NCBI GenBank assembly: GCA_964502145.1
Contig: CAZCVI010000064.1
Location: forward strand, 1 to 44,791
Origin: CAZCVI01 sp964502145
GTDB taxonomy: Bacteria; Acidobacteriota; Aminicenantia; UBA2199
DNA length: 44,791 nt
Direction: 5' to 3'
Below the pieces are notes generated by a model that was not told the origin of the DNA, did not search any database, and worked only from the letters and a program-made list of their open reading frames with translations. The first letter of the stretch is position 1. Every line of letters starts with the position of its first letter. Shown piece after piece: positions 8,122-16,591 of the stretch. A program made the translations under genes and the position numbers.

Positions 8122-9204
8122 ATGAGCGAGAAGAGTGACAAGCTTGAGAAGTTAGAGAGAAACGAGAAGATTCAAAAGGATTCCGCCATAAAAAATGCAG
8201 TATCGCAGATTGAGAAGCAATTCGGCAAAGGCGCCATCATGCAGTTTGGGACACATACACGCATTGCTGTCCCAGTTATTTCCACGGGTTGTTTATCCCT
8301 GGACATCGTGACCGGTGTCGGTGGGTTTCCCCGTGGTCGTGTGATCGAGGTATACGGACCTGAAGCGTCTGGTAAAACTACTATTGCGTTGCAAGTTATT
8401 GCCGAAGCCCAAAAAGCCGGTGGTCAAGCCGCGTTTATTGATGCCGAGCATGCCTTGGACCCCAATTATGCCGAGAAACTTGGTGTTAATATTGATGAAT
8501 TGTATATTTCCCAGCCCGATTACGGCGAACAGGCCCTGGAAATAGCCGAAATACTCGTGCGCTCCGGTGGTGTGGATGTTATTGTTATTGACTCCGTGGC
8601 CGCACTTGTTCCCAAGGCCGAGTTGGAAGGCGATATGGGCGACAGTCATATGGGTTTGCAAGCCCGCTTGATGAGTCAGGCGTTGCGTAAGTTAACTGCC
8701 ATTGTCTCCCGTTCCAAAACCACCTTTATCTTCCTCAACCAGATGAGGGATAAGATTGGTATGTTTATGGGCAGTCCTGAAACCACGACCGGCGGTAAAG
8801 CCCTCAAGTTTTACGCCTCCTTGCGCGTAGAAGTACGCAAGATTTTGACTCTTAAGAGTGGTACCGATATCGTTGGTGGCAGAACCCGGATTAAAATCGT
8901 TAAGAATAAAGTCGCACCGCCGTTCCAATCTACCGAAGTTGATCTCTTGTTTGGGAAAGGTATTTCCCGCGAGAGTGATATTATTGATCTCGGCGTAACC
9001 CATGAGATTATTACCAAGACTGGTTCATGGTATTCTTATGGTGATGAGAAACTCGGACAAGGTAAAGCCGCAGTGACCAAATTGTTAGAAGAAAACACCG
9101 CTCTTTATGATGACGTCCGTTTAAAAATCTTGGACAAGGTCGGTATTACCAAAGTTACCGAAACGCCCAAGGATTATGAAACGGACGATATGGAAGAGAA
9201 GTAA
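8122..9204 (+). CDS. recA: Recombinase RecA
   Basis: DNA-strand exchange and SOS co-protease. The 360-aa product has Walker A GPEASGKTT (residues 79-87), Walker B VIVIDSVAAL, loop L1 around EGDMGDSHMGLQARLMSQ, and loop L2 through MRDKIGMFMGSPETTTGG, all intact. The N-terminus carries about 17 extra charged residues before the canonical start. I choose ATG 8122, with GTGGAGG 11 bases upstream; a GTG at 8104 is in frame but would put the ribosome site inside the gene. No recognisable LexA box is seen upstream. The last codons (Glu-Glu-Lys-stop) form the first unit of a 14-bp tandem repeat that runs on downstream. Confidence 0.98.
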   Translation: MSEKSDKLEKLERNEKIQKDSAIKNAVSQIEKQFGKGAIMQFGTHTRIAVPVISTGCLSLDIVTGVGGFPRGRVIEVYGPEASGKTTIALQVIAEAQKAGGQAAFIDAEHALDPNYAEKLGVNIDELYISQPDYGEQALEIAEILVRSGGVDVIVIDSVAALVPKAELEGDMGDSHMGLQARLMSQALRKLTAIVSRSKTTFIFLNQMRDKIGMFMGSPETTTGGKALKFYASLRVEVRKILTLKSGTDIVGGRTRIKIVKNKVAPPFQSTEVDLLFGKGISRESDIIDLGVTHEIITKTGSWYSYGDEKLGQGKAAVTKLLEENTALYDDVRLKILDKVGITKVTETPKDYETDDMEEK

Positions 9205-9234
9205 GCGAAGAGAAATAAGCGAAGAGAAGTAGGC
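9193..9234. repeat. 14-bp tandem repeat spanning the recA stop codon
   Basis: Three adjacent units of GAAGAGAAGTAAGC with one or two changes each (9193-9206, 9207-9220, 9221-9234). The first unit encodes the recA C-terminus and stop; the third supplies the sequence just before the next gene's start. Confidence 0.9.
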
Positions 9235-9235
9235 A

Positions 9236-9718
9236 TTGCTTAGAACCTATCGTTTTTCGTTGCTATATATTATAGTATTGGCCGCGATTAACCTGTTGCA
9301 CTTCAAAGTGGCCGGGTGGATCGCGGGCAGTACCAGCCAGGACTTTGCCAGTTATGTTATTTATGGGCTTCTCCTTGCCTTTTTTTTAATTCTTTTGATC
9401 AAGGCCATCAGCGCCCAAAAAAGTACAGACCTCGGTATTATTTTATTGACCATGGGTCTGGTTTTTTTCTTTCTTTTATCCCACCCCATGTTAATTTTCC
9501 GCCTCACCGTTTTTGAATTATTCCTGCTTGGCCTCCTGGTCGCATGGGAAGGCAGGAAATCCAGGTCCCTTATTCCTTTCCTTATCTTATTGATCGGCGC
9601 GGTGCTCGTTGAGTTTGTTTCCAATTTCGCAGTCAACAGCCATTTTTTTTTGTTAGATGTCTGGCAAAACATGCTTGTTCTGCTCTGCGGTTACCTTCCT
9701 GTTTCCATTAGAAACTAA
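9236..9718 (+). CDS. Small multi-pass membrane protein, function unknown
   Basis: 160 aa, almost all hydrophobic, with roughly five predicted membrane segments (about residues 5-28, 38-60, 65-85, 88-105 and 110-155). I do not recognise the family. The only start placing all helices in frame is TTG 9236, with AAGTAGG just upstream and recA 31 bases before; ATGs inside would remove the first helices. Probably co-transcribed with recA. The downstream stretch has no terminator. Confidence 0.6.
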   Translation: MLRTYRFSLLYIIVLAAINLLHFKVAGWIAGSTSQDFASYVIYGLLLAFFLILLIKAISAQKSTDLGIILLTMGLVFFFLLSHPMLIFRLTVFELFLLGLLVAWEGRKSRSLIPFLILLIGAVLVEFVSNFAVNSHFFLLDVWQNMLVLLCGYLPVSIRN

Positions 9719-9741
9719 TCCTGTTCTTTTTGAATAGGTAA

Positions 9742-9759
9742 TACCTATATATATAGGTA
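9742..9759. promoter_or_regulatory. 18-bp perfect palindrome upstream of fic
   Basis: TACCTATATATATAGGTA is a perfect palindrome 31 bp before the -35 box of the fic promoter. Partial copies of its GGTA arm (TAGGTAATACC just before, TTAGGTACT just after) surround it. It is a plausible operator, possibly for the winged-helix domain of the Fic protein itself; that link is inference. Confidence 0.5.
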
Positions 9760-9790
9760 ATCAATTAGGTACTATCCCGCCATTCTTCCC

Positions 9791-9819
9791 TTGACATATC
9801 ACTCAAAAGATTCTACAAT
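9791..9819 (+). promoter_or_regulatory. Consensus sigma70 promoter of fic
   Basis: TTGACA (9791-9796), 17-bp spacer, TACAAT (9814-9819). The expected transcript start is only about 14 bases before the ATG at 9840, so the leader is very short. Confidence 0.8.
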
Positions 9820-9839
9820 AGAATTCAAGGCAAAAAACC

Positions 9840-10883
9840 ATGAAGACATTTGAATTATTAACCCAGCAGTTACCTGTCATTCCCATGAGTACTTCCTGGT
9901 TGATTGCAGACCTCTCCGAATCCAAGGGGAAACAAGAACTGTTTACCCGCCAGTCACCCCAAAAGTTAAAAATCCTACGGGAACATGCCATCATTGAAAG
10001 TGCTGTTTCGTCCAACCGGATTGAAGGCGTAGTCATTGATCACAAACGGGTGGGGACTGTTATTTTTGGCAAACCTCTTTTGAAAGATCGCAATGAAGAA
10101 GAGATCAGTGGTTATCGCGATGTTTTGGAGATGATTCATGGCAAGGGCAGTAAAATTCCTATTTCAGAAGAGACTATCAAAAACTTTCACACCTTCATTC
10201 GCGGGGATATCTGGGATGCCGGGTTGTATAAAGAAAAAGATGGTGATATTATCGAAAGATATCCCGATGGGCACGAACGGATTCGTTTTCGTACTGTTAG
10301 TGCTGCCGATACCCCACATTTCATGAAACAACTTGCCCGGGACTGGGATTCGGTGCTCAAAGAACGGCAAATCCATCCTTTAATCGCGTTGGCTGCCTTT
10401 AATCTCGATTTTTTATGCATTCATCCGTTCCGGGATGGTAATGGTCGAGTATCGCGGTTGTTATTGTTATTGGGGTGCTATTATTTCGGTTATGAAGTCG
10501 GTCGTTATATCAGTCTGGAACGTTTGATTGAAGAGAATAAGGAAAGTTATTACGAAACCTTGGAACTCAGTTCAAAATTATGGCATGAGGGACGCCATGA
10601 CCCGTGGCCATATATCAATTATTTACTCTTCATCCTAAAAACCGCCTACCGCCAATTAGAAGCGCGGACCCAAGGTATTACCACTCCCAAAGGCGCCAAA
10701 ACCGAAATGGTTTTAAGTGTCATCGGTGAGTTAAACCAGTTCTTCTCCGTGTCTGATCTCAGACAGAAGTGTCCCGGCGTAGGCGTGGATATGATGCGTA
10801 AGATTTTAAAGGATTTGCATAAAGTGGGCAAGCTGCGTTGTGCCGGTAGAGGCCCCAATGCGCAGTGGGAAAAGATGAGTTAA
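9840..10883 (+). CDS. Fic family adenylyltransferase with winged-helix C-terminus
   Basis: Fic enzymes transfer AMP (or another phosphate-linked group) to Ser, Thr or Tyr of target proteins. The 347-aa product has the active-site motif HPFRDGNGR at 195-203 (catalytic His195) and an inhibitory-helix motif SNRIEG at 58-63, which marks a class II, self-inhibited Fic. The order is an N-terminal Fic_N-like part, the Fic core (about 105-215), and a C-terminal winged helix (about 285-345) typical of Fic proteins that may regulate their own transcription. The start ATG has AAGG upstream and its own promoter; a strong terminator follows. The target is unknown. No adjacent antitoxin is needed, since the inhibitory helix is in the same chain. 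Confidence 0.92.
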   Translation: MKTFELLTQQLPVIPMSTSWLIADLSESKGKQELFTRQSPQKLKILREHAIIESAVSSNRIEGVVIDHKRVGTVIFGKPLLKDRNEEEISGYRDVLEMIHGKGSKIPISEETIKNFHTFIRGDIWDAGLYKEKDGDIIERYPDGHERIRFRTVSAADTPHFMKQLARDWDSVLKERQIHPLIALAAFNLDFLCIHPFRDGNGRVSRLLLLLGCYYFGYEVGRYISLERLIEENKESYYETLELSSKLWHEGRHDPWPYINYLLFILKTAYRQLEARTQGITTPKGAKTEMVLSVIGELNQFFSVSDLRQKCPGVGVDMMRKILKDLHKVGKLRCAGRGPNAQWEKMS

Positions 10884-10922
10884 GTAACAGGCCAAGTGGT
10901 TGCCTGACCTGTTACTTTTTTT
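10882..10922 (+). terminator. Rho-independent terminator after fic
   Basis: A 10-bp perfect stem AAGTAACAGG/CCTGTTACTT (10882-10891 with 10908-10917) is followed by seven T. It overlaps the fic stop codon. Confidence 0.9.
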
Positions 10923-10933
10923 CGACTATTTAT

Positions 10934-11731
10934 TTACGCCGCATCTGAAATAACATACTCTTTGTTTTGAAAGACGTAACTCGCGCCCACCAACGAAACA
11001 ATCATCAATAATAATAATACCGTGATTGATTCCACCGTGGAGGAGGGTTCCAATTTACTCATCAGAAAGCTCAAGATAGAATTACTCGACGAATTATCGT
11101 TAAGCAACGATTTGAGATAATGAGACACCGTGAACTTCTGGGTGGTGCCGGGAATGTATTGCACGATGTTTTCCCAGCCGAAAATAAACATCAAACCCAG
11201 AACCAATGCTTTTTTCATCAACGTTCCCATCAGTGTGAATAACGCCATATAGGCAAACAACGCCAAGATACCCACACCCATAAAACTGAGAAACTCGGAC
11301 ACATAAGACATGGCGCCCAAATGGTTGATATTGATAATAATAAAACACAATAACAACCCGCTATGGATAATAATGACGCTGAGAGTCACAAACGCCGCGT
11401 ATTTCCCCACTATAATCGAAGGTTTTGGAATAGGCGACGTGGTGAGAAAGATCAATGTTTTGTGGTCGATTTCCTCGTTGACAATCAAGGTCCCAAACAG
11501 CAATGCCAGAACGGGAATTAACAATTGGAAATAAATCACCAGCAACACGCGGGAAAACACTTTTTCCGCTGATACATCGCTGCCTGGGTTGCCCAATTCC
11601 ACGATTTTAGTCACCAGTAACACCAACACCGGAACAGAACTAAGCAAAAACAATACTTTCGTGCGTTTCGATTTCAGGTTATGCCTGAAGAAGAACGAAT
11701 AAATCTCTTTACATGCTGCAATAAAATCCAT
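10934..11731 (-). CDS. ABC-2 type transporter permease
   Basis: 265 aa with about six membrane helices: one near residues 25-42, one near 85-105, and further ones through the last 140 residues. The cytosolic motif between helices two and three (NEEIDHKTLIFLTTSPIPK) is the ABC-2 coupling element. It follows the ATPase gene at 11734 with a two-base gap and is the last gene of the four-gene minus-strand cassette. Direction (export) is expected from the ABC-2 family; the substrate cannot be read from the sequence. Confidence 0.85.
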   Translation of the reverse strand: MDFIAACKEIYSFFFRHNLKSKRTKVLFLLSSVPVLVLLVTKIVELGNPGSDVSAEKVFSRVLLVIYFQLLIPVLALLFGTLIVNEEIDHKTLIFLTTSPIPKPSIIVGKYAAFVTLSVIIIHSGLLLCFIIININHLGAMSYVSEFLSFMGVGILALFAYMALFTLMGTLMKKALVLGLMFIFGWENIVQYIPGTTQKFTVSHYLKSLLNDNSSSNSILSFLMSKLEPSSTVESITVLLLLMIVSLVGASYVFQNKEYVISDAA

Positions 11732-11733
11732 GG

Positions 11734-12660
11734 TTATCTCCCTACCAGGTAATCGAATACCGACTGGAGGTTATCGTCAGGTGCAGTGATTTCCCTGACG
11801 TCCAGTTCATGTTCCACAATGACCCGGGATAATAAATCAAAGAATACATCTCGTTTGGTCGTATTAAATGTCATCTTGGTGGACGTGGGCATAAAATGAA
11901 TCGACTGGATGCATTCGCTGGCAATCATCAGTTCCGCAAGTTTGCGGGGCATCGTGCAGTCTACCGAAATCATGTGGGGATGGGAATCCAACAGGTCACG
12001 AATATAATGGATATCCCCCTGCGCAAATACTTTGCCCTGATGAATCAGAATGATATCATTCGTCATTGCTTCCACTTCCGGCAGGATATGGGACGCCATG
12101 ATGATTGTTTTGCCCTCTTTTTCAAACTCCTTGATAAGTTGCACGATTTTGATGCGCCACAATAGGTCAATCCCTTTTAATGGTTCATCTAACAATAGTA
12201 TTTCCGGTTCATGCACAATCGCCGTGGCCAATTTTAAACGCTGCCGCATGCCCAGGCTGTATTCCCGGATCAGTTTATCTTTACTGTCCAGCAAGCCCAC
12301 CCGATCAATCGCTTTTTCCGTGCGTTCCGCCACCTCTTTTTTTGAATAGCCGTGCAGTTTCGCCATAAATTCCACTTGTTCCCAGCCTGTATTGCCCTGG
12401 TAGAAACATTCGTGTTCCGGGCAATACCCGATATGGGAAAAAATCTTGTAATTGGAAAACATCGGCTGTTCCAAAATCTTAACCGTGCCGATATTTGGTT
12501 TCAATTGGCCTGACAGCAGTTTCATGAACGTTGATTTGCCCGCGCCATTCGGACCCAGCAATCCCTTGATGCCCGGCGTGATCTTGATAGATATCTCGCT
12601 CACACCCAGGACATTACCGTACCATTTCGAAAGACTTTCCGCTTCAATTACTGGTTTCAA
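11734..12660 (-). CDS. ABC transporter ATP-binding protein
   Basis: 308 aa with Walker A GPNGAGKST, signature SLGMRQRLKLA (LGMRQ replaces the common SGGMKQ), Walker B ILLLDEPLKGID and the H-loop in IIMASHILPE. A C-terminal extension of about 80 residues is typical of ABC-2 exporters. Start is TTG 12660, six bases after GGAGGC and overlapping the preceding permease gene by 17 bases; no better ATG exists. It pairs with the permease downstream (10934-11731) or upstream; the two ATPase-permease pairs may form one heteromeric complex. Confidence 0.93.
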   Translation of the reverse strand: MKPVIEAESLSKWYGNVLGVSEISIKITPGIKGLLGPNGAGKSTFMKLLSGQLKPNIGTVKILEQPMFSNYKIFSHIGYCPEHECFYQGNTGWEQVEFMAKLHGYSKKEVAERTEKAIDRVGLLDSKDKLIREYSLGMRQRLKLATAIVHEPEILLLDEPLKGIDLLWRIKIVQLIKEFEKEGKTIIMASHILPEVEAMTNDIILIHQGKVFAQGDIHYIRDLLDSHPHMISVDCTMPRKLAELMIASECIQSIHFMPTSTKMTFNTTKRDVFFDLLSRVIVEHELDVREITAPDDNLQSVFDYLVGR

Positions 12661-13510
12661 TTTGGGCCTCCGCTCGACCGATGCGTTTATACAGAATATA
12701 AAAAGACCCCGCGCCCACGATTACCATCATCAACAGGCTTAATACTGCTGGGAAATCGTATTTGGGGGTGGTATTAAACAAAAACGCACCCATCTGGTCG
12801 ATATTGCTTTTGATGGAAACTAACTGCAAATAAGGGATTTTAAAAATTTCATACAATACTTGTCCCAGCAGGTCAGATAAGAAATAGAGTACAAAGAAGA
12901 TGATTTTGATATACCGGTTGTTGCCGCTAAAAGAGGAGAGCATCAAGGTCAGGGACGCCAAAACAAAGGTAATCACGATGGGCGTCACCATCAATCCCAA
13001 CAACAATTGCGGGTCAATGCTCACTGTACCGGTAAATATGAATTTTAAAATATACAGTAACAGGTTGGGCACCAAGGTGAGCATCAGGAAATAGAAAAGC
13101 AGGATGGACATTTTCCCATAAATATAATCCATGCGGTCCAGCGGACGCGAAAAGTAGAGGGGGAACGAGTTGCATTTGATATCGCCGGATATGAGATCGG
13201 AACCTAAGAAAATACCCATGATCACCAACATGAAGGTCAGAAAGTCATTGGTTGCAAATGACTTGAAGAATGCTGGTTCGCTTTTTAGCAATGACACCAG
13301 TTGGAAGAGCATGTTCAGTTCCGGTTTCGTGGAGATGTAGATGCCGATCAAATAAATTACAAACGGCATAACCGTGAAAAACAGCAGTCCTTTGGCGTAC
13401 TTTTTTTGGATAACCGCTTTGATGCCGTTCAAATAAATCGGCAGCCAGCGGAAACGGGGGACGAGTAATTCTCCGTCCCAGTGGTGGTAACCTTTTTCTC
13501 TAATGCTCAT
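12644..13510 (-). CDS. ABC-2 type transporter permease
   Basis: 288 aa with about six membrane helices. The segment GSDLISGDIKCNSFPLYFSRPLDRMDY is the ABC-2 family coupling region; its core is LYFSRPLDR. ATG 13510 has AGGAG seven bases upstream and overlaps the upstream ATPase gene by 11 bases, so translation is coupled. The protein begins with a conserved-looking SIREKGYHHWDG before the first helix, seen in many permeases of this sub-family. Substrate unknown. Confidence 0.87.
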   Translation of the reverse strand: MSIREKGYHHWDGELLVPRFRWLPIYLNGIKAVIQKKYAKGLLFFTVMPFVIYLIGIYISTKPELNMLFQLVSLLKSEPAFFKSFATNDFLTFMLVIMGIFLGSDLISGDIKCNSFPLYFSRPLDRMDYIYGKMSILLFYFLMLTLVPNLLLYILKFIFTGTVSIDPQLLLGLMVTPIVITFVLASLTLMLSSFSGNNRYIKIIFFVLYFLSDLLGQVLYEIFKIPYLQLVSIKSNIDQMGAFLFNTTPKYDFPAVLSLLMMVIVGAGSFYILYKRIGRAEAQIETSN

Positions 13511-14426
13511 TGGAAGCTCCTATAGCAGAAACGAAAGTATCTTCGAGACTGGTTTGACTCTGGTGCAGGTAGCGGATTTGCGCGTGGCTTGCCAATGCCG
13601 CGCGGAATAAATCCCGTGTTGATTGTTCCCGTGGTAGCAGCACTGAATCCAGGCCCCGGTCATCCGTGGTGATCACGCAGTTGAGAGTTTTGAGGTGCGC
13701 ATAAAAATTCTCTTTTTCACCTGTTACTTTTAATTCAAAGCGGTTGAATTTATCCGGTTCGCTTGCTGTCACGTCTTGTTCGTAGGCCACTTGGCCGTTG
13801 TTTAGGATGATCACGTGGCGGCAGGTGTATTCGATATCCGGTAGTAAATGGGAGGTGATGATAATGTTCATGCTCTCTTTTTTCGCGATATCTTTGATCA
13901 GTTCCAGCATATCTTTGCGGCCCTGTGGGTCCATGCCTGAACTTGGCTCATCCAGGAACAGCAGTTTTGGGTCGTGAACCAGAGCTTGGGCCAGTTTTAA
14001 ACGTTGTTTCATGCCACCCGAGTAGGTTTCTACTTTTCGATAGCGCGATTCTTCCAGGCCCACGTAATACAGTACTTCGTGGGCTCGTTTGATTGCTTCT
14101 TGACGTGGCATGCCGCTCAATTCGCCCAGGTAAGCCGTTAACGCTACCGCGTCCATTCCTGGCATCAAACAATCGCTTTCCGGCATATAGCCGATTTTTT
14201 CCCGGATGCCTGTGCGGTTGGTAAAGATATCCATGCCCAGAACCCGTCCGTTTCCTGTTGAGGGCGAGAGGAAACCCAGTAGTATCTTCATCAGTGTCGT
14301 TTTGCCAGCGCCGTTTGGGCCCAGCAAACCGTAAACACCCTCGCCGATGTTCAGTGAGATATTGTTTATGACTTTATGCTCACCGTAGCTGAAATTAATG
14401 TTTTGCAGTTCGATTATGTTTTCCAT
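13500..14426 (-). CDS. ABC transporter ATP-binding protein
   Basis: 308 aa, first gene of the cassette. Walker A GPNGAGKTT, signature YSGGMKQRLKLA, Walker B LLFLDEPSSGMD and H-loop IIITSHLLPD are all intact. It is a paralogue of the second ATPase of the cassette but has a more canonical signature. ATG 14426 has GGAAG upstream. A TATAAT-like box lies near 14505-14520 on the minus strand with a weak -35, and three 11-12-bp repeats sit in the leader. Order ATPase-permease-ATPase-permease with overlaps indicates one operon. Confidence 0.93.
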   Translation of the reverse strand: MENIIELQNINFSYGEHKVINNISLNIGEGVYGLLGPNGAGKTTLMKILLGFLSPSTGNGRVLGMDIFTNRTGIREKIGYMPESDCLMPGMDAVALTAYLGELSGMPRQEAIKRAHEVLYYVGLEESRYRKVETYSGGMKQRLKLAQALVHDPKLLFLDEPSSGMDPQGRKDMLELIKDIAKKESMNIIITSHLLPDIEYTCRHVIILNNGQVAYEQDVTASEPDKFNRFELKVTGEKENFYAHLKTLNCVITTDDRGLDSVLLPREQSTRDLFRAALASHAQIRYLHQSQTSLEDTFVSAIGASNEH

Positions 14427-14449
14427 TTTTTTTCTTCCATGACGTTTAT

Positions 14450-14483
14450 GATTTGTTTGCTGACTTGTTTATGACTTGTTTAT
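14450..14483. repeat. 11-12-bp tandem repeat in the ABC cassette leader
   Basis: GATTTGTTTGCT is followed by two identical GACTTGTTTAT units (14462-14472, 14473-14483). The repeat lies in the untranslated leader of the minus-strand ABC operon. Confidence 0.7.
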
Positions 14484-14557
14484 CAATCTTCAACCAATCG
14501 TCCATGTATTATTATATACGTATCGTCTGATTGGGAAGTTCGCAAAGTGCATATATT

Positions 14558-14609
14558 TTAATAGAAAATGTTAATAGAAAATGTTAATAGAAAATGTTAA
14601 TAGAAAAAT
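14558..14609. repeat. 13-bp tandem repeat
   Basis: Three perfect TTAATAGAAAATG units and a fourth diverging at its last two bases. They lie between the ABC operon promoter region and the terminator of the MBL gene. Confidence 0.9.
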
Positions 14610-14637
14610 AAATAACCCCAGCATCGCATCCCTGGGG
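14604..14637 (-). terminator. Terminator downstream of the MBL-fold gene
   Basis: CCCCAG/CTGGGG stem (14616-14621 with 14632-14637, loop about 10 bases). On the minus strand it is followed by TTATTTATTTTT. It lies seven bases past the stop codon of the MBL gene. Confidence 0.7.
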
Positions 14638-14644
14638 CTGGATA

Positions 14645-15466
14645 TTAAGTTTCCATCATTATTTGCAGCAGGTTGTTGTCGTGAAATTCCGGGTTGGCAT
14701 AACAGGAGAGATTATTTTTCAGGCAGGCAGTTAATGGGGTTTCACCTTTGGTGGCCATCATTTTTTCCAGGTAAAAGAGTCGGTCGTCGATTTGTTCTGC
14801 GATCACCTCCTTGCCGTTTAACACGTGTCCATGAGGAACCAGCAGCGTATTAAACGTCATATTGTACGCCATGTGTTTAATGCGTTCCAAGCTGGTCTGG
14901 TGTTCTTTGAAGCTTCCGCCCATGCTGATATAAGGAAGTGTTGGTTTATCCTCGCTGTTGAACATTAACAGGTCGCCCACGTGGAGCAAGTCATTATTAA
15001 TCAGTGTCAGCATGGAGCATTTGCTGTGACCGGGTGCAAAAATAAAAGAGAGCTGGAAAGACCCAAATGCCAAAAAATCGCCATCGGCAAGTAAGCGCGT
15101 CGGGTGTATATATTGATAGCGTGGTTCCCAGCGGCTGCAATTAAAAAAATTATCTTCATAAAACTTGGACGCATAAATCGGGCAGCCGGGGAAAACAGAA
15201 CATCCTGCGGTATGGTCAGGGTGGAAATGGGAGAGGGTTATTATTTCAGGTTGGTAACCCATGGTGATTAGGTCTGCCTTCACTGGTTCCGCGTTTTTTG
15301 GGTAAGCCGTGTCGATCAGTAGTGCTTTGTGGCGCGTTTCATCCAGGCAAACGAAGATGCTGTTAGCCCCGTCATTATGGGTAGCGGCAAAATAGTATTG
15401 ATAGATATGCTCCCTGATTTTATTTTTTTCCATGCCCTGAAGAGAGAGATTGGTTATGTTGCTCAT
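14645..15466 (-). CDS. MBL-fold metallo-hydrolase
   Basis: 273 aa with the metallo-beta-lactamase signature SHFHPDH at residues 79-85 (HxHxDH), a third metal His in FAPGHSKCSM, and PHGH near residue 200 for the later ligands. The fold binds two zinc or iron ions and covers hydrolases, glyoxalase II-like enzymes and oxygen reductases; the FAPGHS and PHGH motifs fit the glyoxalase II-like group, but the substrate is unknown. ATG 15466 has GAGGTGA five bases upstream. Terminators on both sides mark it as a single-gene unit. Confidence 0.85.
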   Translation of the reverse strand: MSNITNLSLQGMEKNKIREHIYQYYFAATHNDGANSIFVCLDETRHKALLIDTAYPKNAEPVKADLITMGYQPEIITLSHFHPDHTAGCSVFPGCPIYASKFYEDNFFNCSRWEPRYQYIHPTRLLADGDFLAFGSFQLSFIFAPGHSKCSMLTLINNDLLHVGDLLMFNSEDKPTLPYISMGGSFKEHQTSLERIKHMAYNMTFNTLLVPHGHVLNGKEVIAEQIDDRLFYLEKMMATKGETPLTACLKNNLSCYANPEFHDNNLLQIMMET

Positions 15467-15600
15467 ATATTCACCTCGGTTTGTTCTTTGTGTTTTCTGT
15501 TGCCGATTACCAGCAACCGTGGATTTATCAAAACAATATTGTACCAGATTATTGGCTATTCGTCTATCATGTTGGTTTACTTGGATTCACCGCCAAGTTT

Positions 15601-15626
15601 TAAAAAGAGCCACGGATAACCGTGGC
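15601..15626 (-). terminator. Minus-strand terminator after the cyclophilin gene
   Basis: Perfect 7-bp stem GCCACGG/CCGTGGC with loop of four (15609-15626). Read on the minus strand it is followed by TCTTTTTA. It lies directly beside the 9-bp repeat hairpin. Confidence 0.7.
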
Positions 15627-15629
15627 ACG

Positions 15630-15720
15630 CTGGACTATCTGGACATACTGGACTTACTGGACAAGCTGGAAAAATCAACGGTTTTGTGAAGTTCAGTAAG
15701 TCCAGATAGTCCAGTTTTTT
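15630..15720. terminator. Second hairpin of 9-bp CTGGACNNN repeats
   Basis: The left arm has CTGGAC at 15630, 15639, 15648 and 15657 and a decayed CTGGAA at 15666. The right arm has GTTCAG at 15691 and GTCCAG at 15700 and 15709, ending in six T. Same design and near-identical outer units as 2525-2638, but the right arm has lost two units. It lies between a cyclophilin gene and an MBL gene. Confidence 0.8.
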
Positions 15721-15806
15721 CACGAATCTGATGGTGAATCCAGGTTTAAAACCAGCATCTCACTGTCTGTTTGGGGTTTAGGTATGGCTTATCCTTCTAT
15801 TTTAAT

Positions 15807-16412
15807 TCATTTAATCTCTGTGATCCCTGAAATCTTGATTACGGGAGTGAGGGTTTGTTCTTTGGCAGGGGATTGGTGGATGCGGTGAACTGTTTCCATA
15901 CCAGCCGTGACTTTCCCGAAAGCGGCGAAACCTTGGCCATCCGGGTTCCGTTTGCCGCCGAAGTCCAGTTCCGGTTGGTCGCCCACACAGATAAAGAACT
16001 CGCTGGAGGCGGAACCGGGTTTGTCGCGGGCCATGGATATCGTGCCGTCGAGGTGGTGTATTCCAGTTTGGGCGGTGGTTTCGTGGCTGATAGCGGGCAG
16101 ATTCGGGGTGGGATTTTCTTCATTTAAGCCACCTTGGATAACCGCGATTTTAATCGGGCTGAGGGGTTGGTTATCCGCTTTCACTACCCGGTAGAACTCG
16201 GCGCCTGCAAAGCGATGTTTGTGGACATATTGCAAGAAATTGGCAGCCGTGACCGGGGCTTTATCCAGGTATATTTCTAACGTGATATCACCGAGTTCCG
16301 TTTTTATTGTCACCACCGGGTTCTTTTCCATGGCGTGTAACCGGGTCGCGTTGGTGAGAAAAAAGATAAGACCGATAATAATAAAACCTAACTGCGAACA
16401 GTGCTTGCTCAT
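15807..16412 (-). CDS. Secreted cyclophilin-type peptidyl-prolyl isomerase
   Basis: Catalyses cis-trans isomerisation at proline; the 201-aa product has a signal peptide (hydrophobic core about residues 9-20, likely cleavage after LHA) so it acts in the periplasm. The cyclophilin fold shows TELGDITLEIYLDKAPVTAANFLQYV, FYRVV, VIQGG, GTISMAR, SASSEFFI and FGKVTAGMETV (cited as short pieces). Active-site Arg of FYRVV and the Gln of IQGG are present. No partner gene is adjacent; the stop is followed by a repeat hairpin and a terminator. Confidence 0.92.
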   Translation of the reverse strand: MSKHCSQLGFIIIGLIFFLTNATRLHAMEKNPVVTIKTELGDITLEIYLDKAPVTAANFLQYVHKHRFAGAEFYRVVKADNQPLSPIKIAVIQGGLNEENPTPNLPAISHETTAQTGIHHLDGTISMARDKPGSASSEFFICVGDQPELDFGGKRNPDGQGFAAFGKVTAGMETVHRIHQSPAKEQTLTPVIKISGITEIK

Positions 16413-16591
16413 TTTGTGCTCCTTTTTTATGCAGATATTATACCCAATTATGAACTCGTTGTCTATTACGAAAATTGGCCTGAATTCATCGTCAACTTAA
16501 TAGGAATGATTGGAATTGTGGGATAAACAAAAAAATTCCCATTCCTCCCACTTGATTTTATGGTACTCTCAAAGAATTGGCGGTAAATTCA
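16413..16591. other. Intergenic stretch with imperfect inverted repeat
   Basis: At about 16505-16555, a GGAATGATTGGAATTGTGGGA arm (cited to its core GGAATTGTGGGA) faces TCCCATTCCTCCCA across an A-rich loop. The GGGAATT words resemble the 9-bp ATGGGARTT unit at 34809-34889. No gene seen. Confidence 0.4.

Noticed and set aside
10934..14426. Cassette as a bacteriocin-immunity or gliding (Gld) exporter
   Set aside because: Nothing in the four proteins points to a specific substrate.
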